From WLWS01 sp965243105 (GTDB taxonomy: Bacteria > Pseudomonadota > Gammaproteobacteria > Eutrophobiales > Eutrophobiaceae), in contig CBDEUC010000003.1 in assembly GCA_965243105.1 (NCBI GenBank), positions 2,542,001 through 2,606,000 on the forward strand: a stretch of DNA of 64,000 nucleotides, written 5' to 3'. A program made the position numbers and the translations under genes. Below, one piece after another: positions 28,028 to 37,329 of the stretch. How positions within the stretch are numbered: position 1 is the first letter of the stretch; the number at the start of each line of letters is the position of its first letter. Below the pieces are notes generated by a model. The model was not told the origin of the DNA. It was given only the letters and a program-made list of their open reading frames with translations, and did no database searches.

Positions 28028-28303
28028 ATGAAAATAATGATTTGTCCTCTCAATGGCCCGCGAAACATCTCCGAGTTTGCTTATGGAGGCGAAGTGACCA
28101 GGCGACCTGATCCGGCAAACTGTAGTGACCGGGAGTGGGGCGAGTACCTCTTCATCGACAACAACAGCCGGGACATAGTCAGGGAGTGGTGGATCCATAC
28201 GCCATCTTCTTACTGGTTTATTGCCGAAAGAGATCGCAGTAGCAATGAAATCACTCGTACCTACGCGGCAACTGAACTTGATGTTGGAGACAGCGAAGCG
28301 TGA
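28028..28303 (+). CDS. mgdB: N-methylglutamate dehydrogenase subunit B (SoxD-like)
   Basis: 91 residues, homologous to the sarcosine oxidase delta subunit (CPLNGPRN.SEF..GGE near the start; WWIHTPSSYWFIAERD near residue 57). Sarcosine oxidase delta binds zinc with three cysteines and a histidine. Here the second cysteine is Asn (CPLN) and the cysteine after the histidine is Ser, so zinc is probably not bound. It starts one base after mgdA stops, and its stop overlaps the mgdC start. Confidence 0.85.
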   Translation: MKIMICPLNGPRNISEFAYGGEVTRRPDPANCSDREWGEYLFIDNNSRDIVREWWIHTPSSYWFIAERDRSSNEITRTYAATELDVGDSEA

Positions 28304-31230
28304 GCAATGCATCAATGCGTCTTGCTGAACCCCTTGGTTCTCTTCTGAATCGTAAAGAAACGGTGCGCTTTCACTTTGATGGTAATCCGATTGAAGCTTA
28401 TGCAGGGGATACCATCGCCAGTGCCCTTGCGGCAAATGGAATTCGTGTACTTTCCCGTTCCTTCAAGTACCACCGCCCAAGAGGGATCCTCAGTATGTCT
28501 GGCCAGGACAGTCATGCGTTGGTACAGGTGGATGATGAGCCTAACGTGCGGGCCGATACCCGTTTGATCGAAGAAGGTATGCGGGTCAGTGCGCAAAATG
28601 TGTTTGGTAGCCTGGATCGAGATTACGCCAGTGTGCTTGGCAAGCTGGGTCGTTTTCTTCCGGTTGGTTTTTACTACAAGACATTTTTCAGACCTAAGGG
28701 TGTCTGGCGCTTTTGGGAAAAAGTGATCCGTCGTCTCGCCGGTCTTGGTGAAGTGAGCCTCGATACTCGAACTGAGGAAACCGATAAGCACTATCGATTC
28801 ATTGACGTTGCCGTCATCGGTGCCGGTGCTGCAGGTATGAGTGCGGCAATTGAAGCCGCGGATGCAGGTGCAAAAGTATTGTTGATCGAGGAGAACACTG
28901 AAGCGGGTGGCGCACTCAATTACGCACGTTTTACACCGGGACAGGATAAAGAAACAAACGTCCGAGACGAAATGATTAGCAGGGTCACTGCACATGAGAA
29001 CATTGAACTACTTTGCCAGGCGCAATGTACTGGATGGTTTGAAGATAACTGGCTTTCAGTTTTTACATTTGACAACTTGATCAAGTTAAGAGCCGGGGCT
29101 GTTGTGTTAGCGAGTGGTAGCTTTGAACAACCTGCGGTTTTTCGAAACAACGATTTACCCGGTGTGATGTTTTGTGGTGCCGCGCAAAAACTTATCAGGC
29201 TTTACGGCGTGAAACCCGGCAAACGAGCTGTGGTGCTGGCTTGTAACGACGATGGCTATGCCACAGCACTGGATTTGCACGATGCGGGTGTGGAGGTGGC
29301 AGCCATTCTGGACATGCGAATGAATGTTGGAAATTCATCATGGCCTGAAGTTCTTGAGCAAAAGAAGATAACTGTGCACACGGCTTCCGCTGTTTATGAA
29401 GCACTTCCCTTACCGGGTAACAAAGGGCTCAAAAGCATTGCCAGGGCAGGGCTTGATGAGCAGGGTGCTTTGACCGCTGTGCATGAAGAGATTGAATGCG
29501 ATTTACTTTGTATGAATGCTGGTTATTCACCTGCGGCGCAGTTGATCTGTCATTTTGGTGGTCGTCTTGTTTATGACGAAACTGATGCAATGCTAAAGCT
29601 GGATGGTATGGAAGAATGCGGTCTTCGTGAAAAGGCGCTGGCTGCAGGTTCAGTCAACGGCGTATTCGATATTGATAATGTTCTGGCCGATGGTCGCCGC
29701 GCAGGTCAACAAGCGGCAACGCTTCTTGGTTTGAATGTTGAAAACAAGGAAGCACTTTTCAATGATACTTCAGCTTCAAGTCAAAACTTTCCATGGCCCA
29801 TCATTCCCCATCCGAAGGGTAAGGAGTTTATTGACTATGACGAAGACCTCCAGGTTAATGATATTGAGCGGGCGGTGGCAGAGGGTTATGAAGATCTCAA
29901 CCTGGTAAAGAGATATTCCACCGTGGTGATGGGTCCTTCCCAGGGTCGTCAATCGGCTCTTAACAACCTGCGTCTCGCCGGTCGTTCAGCAGGCCGGGCA
30001 CTGCAGGGTGAAAGTGTCACTACTCAACGGCCACCATTTCATCCCGAGACGATTCAGTTGCTGGCCGGTCGTTCCCTTCAACCACTTCGGCGTACTGCGA
30101 TGCACCAACAACATCTTGCACTGGGTGCAAAGATGTTTCCGGCGGGTCTCTGGCATCGCCCGGAATACTACGGAGATAAAACCTCAGCCCGAAAAAATAT
30201 TGAGAGTGAATATATAGCTATCAGGGAAGGCGTGGGTCTTATCGATGTCTCAACGCTGGGTAAACTGGACATCAGGGGGCCGGATGCTGGTGAGTTTATC
30301 AATCGTCTTTATACCGGCAAGTTTGATCAACAGAAACTAAACCACGTGGGTTATGCATTGCTCACTGACGAAACCGGCGTGCTGGTTGATGATGGAGTGT
30401 GCTGTCGTTTGGCTGAGCATCATTACTATGTCACCACCACGAGTGGTGGTGTCGATGGTGTTTATAGAAATATGCTCAGATGGAATGCTGAATGGCGACT
30501 GAAGGTAGATATCGCCAATATCACTTCTGCATTTGCTGCAGTGAATCTTGCCGGGCCTGTTTCGAGAAAGGTGTTGGAAAAAGTTTGTGATGATATTGAT
30601 CTCAGCGCCGAGACCCTGGGTTTTAGCCGGGCTGCATTGGGACACGTGGCAGGTATCACTGCACGAATAATGCGTGTGGGATTTGTTGGCGAACTGGGTT
30701 ACGAGATACATGTGCCATCAAGCCAGGGTGCCGCACTGTGGGACTACATCATGGAAGCGGGGAAGGTCAACAACATTCAACCAGTAGGGATAGAGGCCCA
30801 GCGACTGCTCAGACTCGAAAAAGGACACATTATTATTGGTCAGGACACGGACGGCTTAACCACACTGGCGGAACTGGGTATGAACTGGGCGGTGTCAAAG
30901 AAGAAAGATTTTTTTGTAGGTAAACGCAGTATCGACATACTTGGAAAGAACGACTTGAGCCGAAAGTTGGTGGGGTTTGAACTACCTCCAAACTCGAGCT
31001 TACCTCAGGAATCCAACCTGACTTTACGCGATGGAAATATCGCTGGGCGTGTGACTTCCGTTGCCAGGTCAAAGGTGCTGGATAAAGTCATCGGTCTTGC
31101 CTATGTCCATCCGGAGCAAACTGTAGTCGATACACAATTTGAAATAAAGCTGAGTGATGGAGAACGCTTGATGGCAAAGGTTGTGCAAATACCTTTTTAC
31201 GATCCCGACGCAAAGAGGCAGGCCATCTGA
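28300..31230 (+). CDS. mgdC: N-methylglutamate dehydrogenase subunit C (SoxA-like)
   Basis: 976 residues with a GTG start inside the mgdB stop (GTGA). An N-terminal ferredoxin-like domain (VRFHFDGNPIEAYAGDTIASALAANG) comes first, then an NAD(P)/FAD domain from about 168 (DVAVIGAGAAGMSAAIEAADAG). The C-terminal third is a GcvT-like aminomethyltransferase domain (IREGVGLIDVSTLGKLDIRGP, GIEAQRLLRLEKGHIIIGQDTD). That domain lets the methyl group leave as methylene-tetrahydrofolate rather than free formaldehyde. This is the normal layout of the alpha subunit. Confidence 0.88.
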   Translation: MSNASMRLAEPLGSLLNRKETVRFHFDGNPIEAYAGDTIASALAANGIRVLSRSFKYHRPRGILSMSGQDSHALVQVDDEPNVRADTRLIEEGMRVSAQNVFGSLDRDYASVLGKLGRFLPVGFYYKTFFRPKGVWRFWEKVIRRLAGLGEVSLDTRTEETDKHYRFIDVAVIGAGAAGMSAAIEAADAGAKVLLIEENTEAGGALNYARFTPGQDKETNVRDEMISRVTAHENIELLCQAQCTGWFEDNWLSVFTFDNLIKLRAGAVVLASGSFEQPAVFRNNDLPGVMFCGAAQKLIRLYGVKPGKRAVVLACNDDGYATALDLHDAGVEVAAILDMRMNVGNSSWPEVLEQKKITVHTASAVYEALPLPGNKGLKSIARAGLDEQGALTAVHEEIECDLLCMNAGYSPAAQLICHFGGRLVYDETDAMLKLDGMEECGLREKALAAGSVNGVFDIDNVLADGRRAGQQAATLLGLNVENKEALFNDTSASSQNFPWPIIPHPKGKEFIDYDEDLQVNDIERAVAEGYEDLNLVKRYSTVVMGPSQGRQSALNNLRLAGRSAGRALQGESVTTQRPPFHPETIQLLAGRSLQPLRRTAMHQQHLALGAKMFPAGLWHRPEYYGDKTSARKNIESEYIAIREGVGLIDVSTLGKLDIRGPDAGEFINRLYTGKFDQQKLNHVGYALLTDETGVLVDDGVCCRLAEHHYYVTTTSGGVDGVYRNMLRWNAEWRLKVDIANITSAFAAVNLAGPVSRKVLEKVCDDIDLSAETLGFSRAALGHVAGITARIMRVGFVGELGYEIHVPSSQGAALWDYIMEAGKVNNIQPVGIEAQRLLRLEKGHIIIGQDTDGLTTLAELGMNWAVSKKKDFFVGKRSIDILGKNDLSRKLVGFELPPNSSLPQESNLTLRDGNIAGRVTSVARSKVLDKVIGLAYVHPEQTVVDTQFEIKLSDGERLMAKVVQIPFYDPDAKRQAI

Positions 31231-31811
31231 TGAATCGTTTAAGTCCCGTTGCACACAAATTGCCTTCCGCTAATGATGAATTGAAGAACAAGGAGCAAGA
31301 TCTTAAGGATCTTAGCCACCAGCTTCGCGCAGGTTATCGTGGGCCGGGGTTTATTGACTGGTTGAAGGATGAAGAAGGTATGGAAATCCCGGGTATCAAC
31401 CAGGCTGCTGAGTCAAACATGGGCTTGCTCACTCTGCGTCTGTCCCAATCAGAGTTTATGTTTCTTCAAACCGATGACGAAGGGGCGCCGGCACTGAATA
31501 GCCTTGTAGATAAAGTTGAGAACCTTAACAATTCAACTGAAAACCCGGGAGTCTATAAGCTCCCACGCCAGGATAGTCATGCCTGTTTCCAGTTAAGTGG
31601 TAATCATTGCAACGACACACTGGCAAAACTCTGTGCTGTAGATTTGCGAAACGAAAGTTTTGCCAACGATCAGATCGCACAAACTTCCATGGCCCATGTC
31701 GGCGTGATTATTGTTCGCAAAGATATGGATGAGCTACCGGCCTATCTGATACTGGTGGACTCAAGCCTCGCCGAATATCTCTGGGACTGTCTTGTTGAAA
31801 CTATAGATTAA
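31230..31811 (+). CDS. mgdD: N-methylglutamate dehydrogenase subunit D (SoxG-like)
   Basis: 193 residues, start overlapping the mgdC stop (TGATG). It has the weakly conserved sarcosine oxidase gamma pattern (YKLPRQDSHACFQLSGNHCNDTLAKLCAVDLR; QTSMAHVGVIIVRKD; YLILVDSSLAEYLWDCLVE), a GcvT-like fold. It completes the four-subunit enzyme. No terminator is obvious in the 100 bases before the PQQ dehydrogenase gene. Confidence 0.85.
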   Translation: MNRLSPVAHKLPSANDELKNKEQDLKDLSHQLRAGYRGPGFIDWLKDEEGMEIPGINQAAESNMGLLTLRLSQSEFMFLQTDDEGAPALNSLVDKVENLNNSTENPGVYKLPRQDSHACFQLSGNHCNDTLAKLCAVDLRNESFANDQIAQTSMAHVGVIIVRKDMDELPAYLILVDSSLAEYLWDCLVETID

Positions 31812-31910
31812 ATGGACTTGTAATCTCAGGCAGAATGTTCCAAGGTAGCTGAATATCCCTGAACGCTCGAATGATGAAGTATCCTTTTTCCTTTCCAAGG
31901 AGATAAGAAA

Positions 31911-34049
31911 ATGAAATCCAGGACATACTTTGTGGGCCTTTTGATTTCAATTTTTCTCTTACATGCTTGCGGCAAAGATGAGACGGAATCTTCTTCTAAA
32001 AACATAAAACCCAAAGTCGTAGAGAACGAGACGGCTACAGGTCGTGATCATGAAGGTGATTCAAATCCGGAGAATGATCCGGGTAACTGGCTGTTGCATG
32101 GCAGAACTTATGATGAACAGCGTTATAGCCCGCTGGATCAAGTTCACAAGTCTAATGTTGATCAACTTGGTGTCGCCTGGGCACTCGACATACCCAGTCC
32201 GAATGGTCTTGTTTCCACTCCGATTATCGTTGACGGGATCATTTATCTAAGTGCGCCATTTAGCGTTATCCATGCTATTGATGCTGCAAGCGGTGAACTG
32301 CTGTGGAGCTATGATCCCGGCGTCAAGTTAAACCTCAGCGTTACCTCCTCCTGGGTGTCACGATGGAACCGCGGTGTAGCGGTATCCAATGGCAAGGTCA
32401 TCGTCGGTACTGGTGACTGCAGGCTGGTTGCTATCAATGCAAAAGACGGAAGCCCGATCTGGGATGTCAAAGCCTGTGACAGTAGGGCCGGGTACGGTAT
32501 CACTGGTGCGCCGAGGCTCGGCAATGGCAAAGTATTTATTGGAAATGCTGCAGCAGACTTTGGATTACGTGGTTATGTCAGTGCCTTTGATGTAGAGACA
32601 GGTAAACAACTCTGGCGCTTTTATACAGTGCCTCGTGATCCTGCGCTTGGCCAGGAAAGTGAGATACTGGAAATGGCGGTAAAGACCTGGAGCGGTGATA
32701 TCTGGCACCAGTTTGGTGGCGGTGCTTCTGTCTGGGATTCCATGACCTACGACAATGAGTTGAATCGTCTCTATGTTGGCACCGACAGTGCACTGCCCTG
32801 GGACACGGGTTATCGCAACGAAGAAGAACTGGATAACCTTTTTACCAATTCCATTATTGCACTTGATGCCGACAGTGGTGAGTACCTATGGCATTACCAG
32901 ACCGTGCCAGCGGATAAATGGGACTACAATGCGGCGGCACACATGATTCTTGCTGACCTGGAGCTAGAGGGTAAAAAGCGAAAAGTGCTGATGCAGGCGC
33001 CGAAGAACGGATTTTTTTATGTGCTTGATAGGGAGAACGGCAAGTTAATCTCGGCAAACAACTTCACCACCGTTACCTGGGCCAGCCACGTTGATCTCGA
33101 AAGCGGCAGACCTGTTGTCAATCCAGATGCGCATTACACGCATAATGATCATGGAGAGACACAGGTTTTTCCCTATATCTGGGGTGGTCATAACTGGCAT
33201 CCCATGAGCTACAACCCTGAAACAGGCCTTGTCTATATACCGGGTATGGATGTGAAAGGTGAATTTCGCAAGTTACCTGCCATAGACAAGGGATTTTCAC
33301 TTCAGGCCAATCCTTATGGCACGGGTACTGGTGAAGTCGCAAAGGACGACATACTTGGCAAGCTCATCGCCTGGGATCCCGTCACCCAGTCTGCGCGCTG
33401 GTCCCAGGATCATCGACTGCCATGGAACGGTGGTGTGTTATCGACGGAGGGCGGACTGGTTTTCCAGGGCAATGCCGAAGGCATGTTTAATGCCTACGCG
33501 GCGGATGATGGTGAATTACTCTGGTCTATGAAAACGGGTTCCGCCATACAGGCACCACCAGTCACTGTGAGGATCAATGGTGAACAACTGGTGATTATTC
33601 CGATCGGCTGGGGCGGCCCACAACGGCTCTGGATCCCATCGCAAAATGCAACGGATGATGCAAAGGGAGGTAGTCGCCTTATCGCGTTCAAGCTTGGCGG
33701 CGATGCAGACTATGCTGTTGAGAACCTGGACATGTCGACGGTGCCTGAACCACCACAACAAACGGCAAATGCGGAAACCGTTGCGAAAGGTGAATTTCTT
33801 TTCCTGGATATAGGTTGTACCTGGTGTCATGGCATTGATGCAGTGGGTGGTAATGGCTCGGTTCCGGATTTGAGATATCTAACGAAAGAAAAACATAAGG
33901 CCTGGGAGGCTATTGTGCTGGGTGGGGCATACCAGCACAAAGGTATGCTTTCTTTCAAGGATGCACTCAGCAATGAAGATGCTGCAGCAATCCAGGCATA
34001 TGTCATTGATAGAGCCTGGGCAGGCTATAACAAGAATTCAGCAGAATAG
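31911..34049 (+). CDS. PQQ-dependent quinohaemoprotein alcohol dehydrogenase (lipoprotein)
   Basis: 712 residues. A lipoprotein signal (LLISIFLLHAC, cysteine near 20) places it on the membrane facing the periplasm. An eight-bladed propeller with tryptophan-docking repeats follows (GNWLLHGRTYDEQRYSPLDQ; ADKWDYNAAAHMILADLELEG with the catalytic aspartate). A C-terminal cytochrome c with CTWCH lies near 650. The vicinal cysteine pair typical of these enzymes is missing; the equivalent region reads TSSWVSRWNRGVA. The residue two after the catalytic Asp is Asn, not Asp, arguing against lanthanide dependence. It oxidises an alcohol or aldehyde of unknown identity. Confidence 0.87.
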   Translation: MKSRTYFVGLLISIFLLHACGKDETESSSKNIKPKVVENETATGRDHEGDSNPENDPGNWLLHGRTYDEQRYSPLDQVHKSNVDQLGVAWALDIPSPNGLVSTPIIVDGIIYLSAPFSVIHAIDAASGELLWSYDPGVKLNLSVTSSWVSRWNRGVAVSNGKVIVGTGDCRLVAINAKDGSPIWDVKACDSRAGYGITGAPRLGNGKVFIGNAAADFGLRGYVSAFDVETGKQLWRFYTVPRDPALGQESEILEMAVKTWSGDIWHQFGGGASVWDSMTYDNELNRLYVGTDSALPWDTGYRNEEELDNLFTNSIIALDADSGEYLWHYQTVPADKWDYNAAAHMILADLELEGKKRKVLMQAPKNGFFYVLDRENGKLISANNFTTVTWASHVDLESGRPVVNPDAHYTHNDHGETQVFPYIWGGHNWHPMSYNPETGLVYIPGMDVKGEFRKLPAIDKGFSLQANPYGTGTGEVAKDDILGKLIAWDPVTQSARWSQDHRLPWNGGVLSTEGGLVFQGNAEGMFNAYAADDGELLWSMKTGSAIQAPPVTVRINGEQLVIIPIGWGGPQRLWIPSQNATDDAKGGSRLIAFKLGGDADYAVENLDMSTVPEPPQQTANAETVAKGEFLFLDIGCTWCHGIDAVGGNGSVPDLRYLTKEKHKAWEAIVLGGAYQHKGMLSFKDALSNEDAAAIQAYVIDRAWAGYNKNSAE

Positions 34050-34063
34050 AGAATAGAAAATAA

Positions 34064-34420
34064 ATGAACGTATACAAACCAGGCCAAGACTTGGGCGAAC
34101 TGAAAGAAAGTAATTTCCTGGAAGAAATTGGCGCAAGAATACTGGAAGGTGATCCAAAGTCTGTATCCCGTACAGACTTTGGTGACTCCGGAGGACCACT
34201 TTGTTCCGGCATCTATGGTGTGACACCTTGCAAGTTTGAAGTGGATTACACCTGGACAGAAATAGCCACGCTACTTGAAGGCCGAGTTCGTCTGACGGAT
34301 GCGAATGGCAATGTGAATGAAATAGGCCCTGGCGAAAGTTTTTTTGTTGCTGCCGGGGAGACGATTACCTGGGAAGTCCTTGAAGAAACCCGAAAGTGTT
34401 TTTACTACTACATGAAATAA
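34064..34420 (+). CDS. Cupin-domain protein
   Basis: 118 residues, a small RmlC-like cupin of the DUF861 kind (CKFEVDYTWTEIATLLEGRVRLTD; GPGESFFVAAGETITWEVLEETRKCFYYY). It starts 14 bases after the PQQ dehydrogenase stop. Its TAA stop falls inside the first GGGGTC repeat unit. The function is unknown. A second cupin of the same size occurs at 40636. Confidence 0.75.
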   Translation: MNVYKPGQDLGELKESNFLEEIGARILEGDPKSVSRTDFGDSGGPLCSGIYGVTPCKFEVDYTWTEIATLLEGRVRLTDANGNVNEIGPGESFFVAAGETITWEVLEETRKCFYYYMK

Positions 34421-34541
34421 ATGGGGTCCAAATAAATGGGGTCAGATAAGATTTTTTCTCTTGAAATAACTTTTATTTTTAATAACAAAAAAAATCGTAT
34501 CTGACCCCATTTATTAAAAACTGTATCTGACCCCATTTATT
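34416..34541. repeat. GGGGTCAGATA inverted-repeat element
   Basis: An 18-base unit, AATAAATGGGGTCAGATA (34431-34448), is matched perfectly in reverse at 34498-34515 and again at 34524-34541. A partial copy overlaps the cupin stop at 34416-34427. The centre is T- and A-rich. This resembles the dispersed, non-autonomous palindromic repeats common in gammaproteobacteria and often tied to REP-associated transposases. No transposase is present. It may also terminate transcription on both strands. Confidence 0.75.
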
Positions 34542-34543
34542 GA

Positions 34544-34834
34544 TCAGTGCCTGATGGTACTTGAAAACAACTGAATCACTACCACACCCGCAACGATAAG
34601 TATGATCCCAATAATGGCCGCAGGGTCCATTGCCTCACGGTAGATGATACTCGCTATGACCGTCACCGCCGCCACGCCAATACCGGTCCAGATGGCATAG
34701 GCCACGCCCACCGGAAATGTCCTCAATGCCAGCGCCAGGCAATAAAAAGAAATAATGTAACCGGCGATGACAAGCAAGGTTGGTAGCAGGCGAGTAAATT
34801 CGTTTGTAGCCTTGAGTGCAATCGTGGCGAGTTA
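34544..34834 (-). pseudogene. Truncated SMR multidrug efflux gene, duplicate of 37330-37665
   Basis: The 3' part of an EmrE/QacE-type gene, 77 residues from an internal ATG at 34777. The frame continues upstream as LATIALKATNEFTRLLPTLLVIAG to about 34834, where similarity to the intact copy stops. The first membrane helix, with the essential glutamate, is lost. The part near its 3' end is almost base-identical to the intact copy. Toward the 5' end the copies diverge clearly. Confidence 0.85.
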
Positions 34835-34907
34835 AATTGTTCTCAAAATAGAGAATCCGATGGAAATTATCTTGAGAAGCACATTATTTTACCGAGAGGA
34901 AAATAAA

Positions 34908-34936
34908 TTGACTATACGTCATATGACGTATAGAAT
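34908..34936 (+). promoter_or_regulatory. Promoter with palindromic operator for TonB receptor 1
   Basis: TTGACT (34908-34913) and TAGAAT (34931-34936) are spaced by exactly 17 bases. The spacer and box edges form a perfect 22-base palindrome (34912-34933) with core CGTCATATGACG. The same core sits in the same position before the second receptor at 42564. Repressor binding there would exclude RNA polymerase, as with TetR-type operators. Confidence 0.7.
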
Positions 34937-34973
34937 TGGCAGCCAGATTTACAATACCAGGGGGAAATTTTCA

Positions 34974-37223
34974 ATGAAATCAGTCACAAAACTGTTTACG
35001 TTGCCGTTGGCAATAATGGCATTGCTAATTTCACCCGTCAGTGCACAGGTACTTGAAGAGGTGATTGTTACCGCGCAAAAGCGTGAACAGAACCTGCAAG
35101 ACGTTGGCGTATCAGTTACTGCTTTCAGCGGCGAGCAGGTTAGAAACCTGGGCTTTACCCGTTCCAACGAAGTGATGAACCAGATGCCTGGTGTCGCGTT
35201 TAACAGTGTTGCCAGTGGTGGAACCTTCAGCCTGCCAACCATTCGCGGCGTTTCCCAGAATGACTTTGCCCAGACCCAGGAAGCCCCCAACGCGGTGTAC
35301 ATAGATGGCGTGTACATGAGTTTTATCACCGGCCTTAACTTTGCCCTTTTTGACATGGAACGTATTGAAGTATTACGCGGTCCTCAGGGTACTCTCTATG
35401 GGCGTAATGCAACGGGTGGTTTGTTCCATTACGTGACACGTAAGCCCACAGACGAATTCGAGGCTTATGTAGATTTTACCTATGGTTCCTATGACCAGAT
35501 CCGTTCAGAGGCAGCAATCAGTGGGCCGATCACGGATCAGCTTAAAGCTCGTTTATCATTTACCTCTGATCACTACGATGGCTGGTGGGAGAATCGTAAC
35601 GGTCGCGATGGTTTCGATAAGGACCAGTTTGCTGCTCGAGGACAACTGCTGTTTGAACCCAACGAGGATGTGTCTTTTCATTTAAGCATTACCGCAGGAA
35701 GCCAGAATGACGACGCGGGTCTCTACGATGGTGTCGCAGCGGGTGTTGACCAGTTTGGTCGAGGTGTAGATGTGGGCGGACCTGATCCCTTTTTCGGCTA
35801 CGAGGACACCACCGAGGATGCACATAACTCGGCATTTAATCCAATCGGTTTTCTCGACAGGAAGATTCTCAGTGTAGCTGGCACCCTGGAATGGCAATTC
35901 GAAAACGTCAAGCTGACCTCTATCACGGGTTACCATGATTTTGACTATGAATATCTCGAAGATTGTGACGGCACACCGATCGACACCTGTAACTTTGGTT
36001 CAGGCCTCGACGATTCTAACCAGTTTTCCCAGGAAATTCGTCTCAGTAGTGAAATGGATAAATTGCGCTGGACCTTTGGTGGGTATTACCTCGATATCGA
36101 GAACAATGCTTTTGGTAATTTTATTACACCTTCGTTTGGGCCCGGGGTTTTTGCCTTTGACGTGGAAAGTAATTGGGAAACGGATACAGAATCCTGGGCA
36201 GTTTTTGGACAGGTGGAATACGATATTTCCGATAAGTTCACTGTCATCGGTGGTCTTCGCTGGACTGAAGAAGAAAAGACCCATACGGCACAAACCCGCA
36301 TTGTAGATTGTGGCACTTTGGTTTGTGGCGAGACAGCCCCGGGTAGTGGTATTCCATTCCCGGCTGGAACCTTGATCTACAACTACAATCAGACGAATCC
36401 GATCGAATTGCTTGGCCCATTTGCAGGTACCCCTGTTACCAAACAAGATGTGGGGGACTGGGCCGGAAAGATCGAACTGGATTACCGACCCAACGACGAC
36501 TTGCTCACTTATTTCAGTGTGACTCGTGGTAACAAGGGTCCGGGTTTCAACGTACCATTGGATGGCTTCCTGAGTTTCGCCAGTACAGCATTTTCAGAAG
36601 AGACGCTTACCTCCTACGAAATCGGGTTCAAAAGTACATTGTGGGACGGTAAGGCGCGCTTGAATGCTGCGGGCTTCTATTATGATTACAACGATTACCA
36701 GGCCTTCCAGCTCATCGGCCTGGCCCAGAGTATTATCAACAGGGACGCTGAGATGTACGGTGGTGAAGTGGAATTGACCGTATCACCCGGCGGTGGCTGG
36801 GATTTCTTATTTGGCGTCAGTTACCTGGATGCCGAGGTTAAGGACTTAACGTTACCCGATGGTATTACCACCATAAATCCAGTCCCACCGCAATCACCGG
36901 AGTGGACTTTAAACGGCCTGGCTCGCAAGGAATGGCCCATGTTCAATGGTACAGTCGCCGTACAGATGGACTTTAACTATGTGGACGATTACTTTTCCGC
37001 CGTCTCCAATGCACCCACGACATTGCAGGAATCCTATGTACTTGGTAATGGTCGTATCAGTTATACATCGGGTGATGGCAAGTGGGATGTTGCAATGTTC
37101 GTCAAGAACATAGCCGATGCAGATATTTCGAACTATACATTCGACCTGGCAGTACTTGGTGTGAATATCCACTCTTACATGCCACCACGCTGGTTTGGTG
37201 GGCAAGTCCGATATAACTGGTAA
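34974..37223 (+). CDS. TonB-dependent outer-membrane receptor 1
   Basis: 749 residues from ATG at 34974, preceded by GGGGGAAA. A longer frame from 34860 would read through the promoter and was rejected. Signal peptide MKSVTKLFTLPLAIMALLISPVSA; a TonB box-like EEVIVTAQKR; a plug with LRGPQGTLYGRNATGGL; a 22-stranded barrel ending in aromatic RYNW. Receptors of this subclass usually import larger organic molecules rather than only iron. It is followed by a terminator and lies between two copies of an SMR gene. Confidence 0.9.
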   Translation: MKSVTKLFTLPLAIMALLISPVSAQVLEEVIVTAQKREQNLQDVGVSVTAFSGEQVRNLGFTRSNEVMNQMPGVAFNSVASGGTFSLPTIRGVSQNDFAQTQEAPNAVYIDGVYMSFITGLNFALFDMERIEVLRGPQGTLYGRNATGGLFHYVTRKPTDEFEAYVDFTYGSYDQIRSEAAISGPITDQLKARLSFTSDHYDGWWENRNGRDGFDKDQFAARGQLLFEPNEDVSFHLSITAGSQNDDAGLYDGVAAGVDQFGRGVDVGGPDPFFGYEDTTEDAHNSAFNPIGFLDRKILSVAGTLEWQFENVKLTSITGYHDFDYEYLEDCDGTPIDTCNFGSGLDDSNQFSQEIRLSSEMDKLRWTFGGYYLDIENNAFGNFITPSFGPGVFAFDVESNWETDTESWAVFGQVEYDISDKFTVIGGLRWTEEEKTHTAQTRIVDCGTLVCGETAPGSGIPFPAGTLIYNYNQTNPIELLGPFAGTPVTKQDVGDWAGKIELDYRPNDDLLTYFSVTRGNKGPGFNVPLDGFLSFASTAFSEETLTSYEIGFKSTLWDGKARLNAAGFYYDYNDYQAFQLIGLAQSIINRDAEMYGGEVELTVSPGGGWDFLFGVSYLDAEVKDLTLPDGITTINPVPPQSPEWTLNGLARKEWPMFNGTVAVQMDFNYVDDYFSAVSNAPTTLQESYVLGNGRISYTSGDGKWDVAMFVKNIADADISNYTFDLAVLGVNIHSYMPPRWFGGQVRYNW

Positions 37224-37256
37224 CCAATCCTCTTCTAAAGATACGAGTAACATTCA

Positions 37257-37285
37257 AAGCCGGATGAATTTGTCCGGCTTTTTTT
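37257..37285 (+). terminator. Terminator of TonB receptor 1
   Basis: Arms AAGCCGGA (37257-37264) and TCCGGCTT (37273-37280) enclose an eight-base loop and end in seven T residues, 34 bases after the stop codon. Confidence 0.88.
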
Positions 37286-37290
37286 ATGGA

Positions 37291-37317
37291 AATAAATGGG
37301 GACAGACCACATTTATT
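37291..37317. repeat. Short GGGGACAGACC repeat unit
   Basis: Arms AATAAATG and CATTTATT enclose GGGACAGACCA. It is a variant of the repeat at 34416-34541 and likewise lies just past the 3' end of an SMR gene copy, so repeat and SMR gene appear to have been duplicated together. Confidence 0.6.
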
Positions 37318-37329
37318 CTCATTTGTTGA

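Noticed and set aside
28312..28995. 227-residue minus-strand frame opposite mgdC
   Set aside because: It lies fully antisense to a well recognised gene and resembles no protein I know.
26788..31811. Sarcosine oxidase soxBDAG operon for glycine betaine breakdown
   Set aside because: The subunits are homologous, but the linked mgsABC and gmaS genes make N-methylglutamate dehydrogenase the better reading.
34416..34541. CRISPR array or insertion sequence
   Set aside because: There are only a few repeat units in inverted orientation, no regular spacers and no transposase gene.
34860..34973. Longer start for TonB receptor 1
   Set aside because: It would translate the promoter and palindrome; the signal peptide and ribosome site point to ATG 34974.
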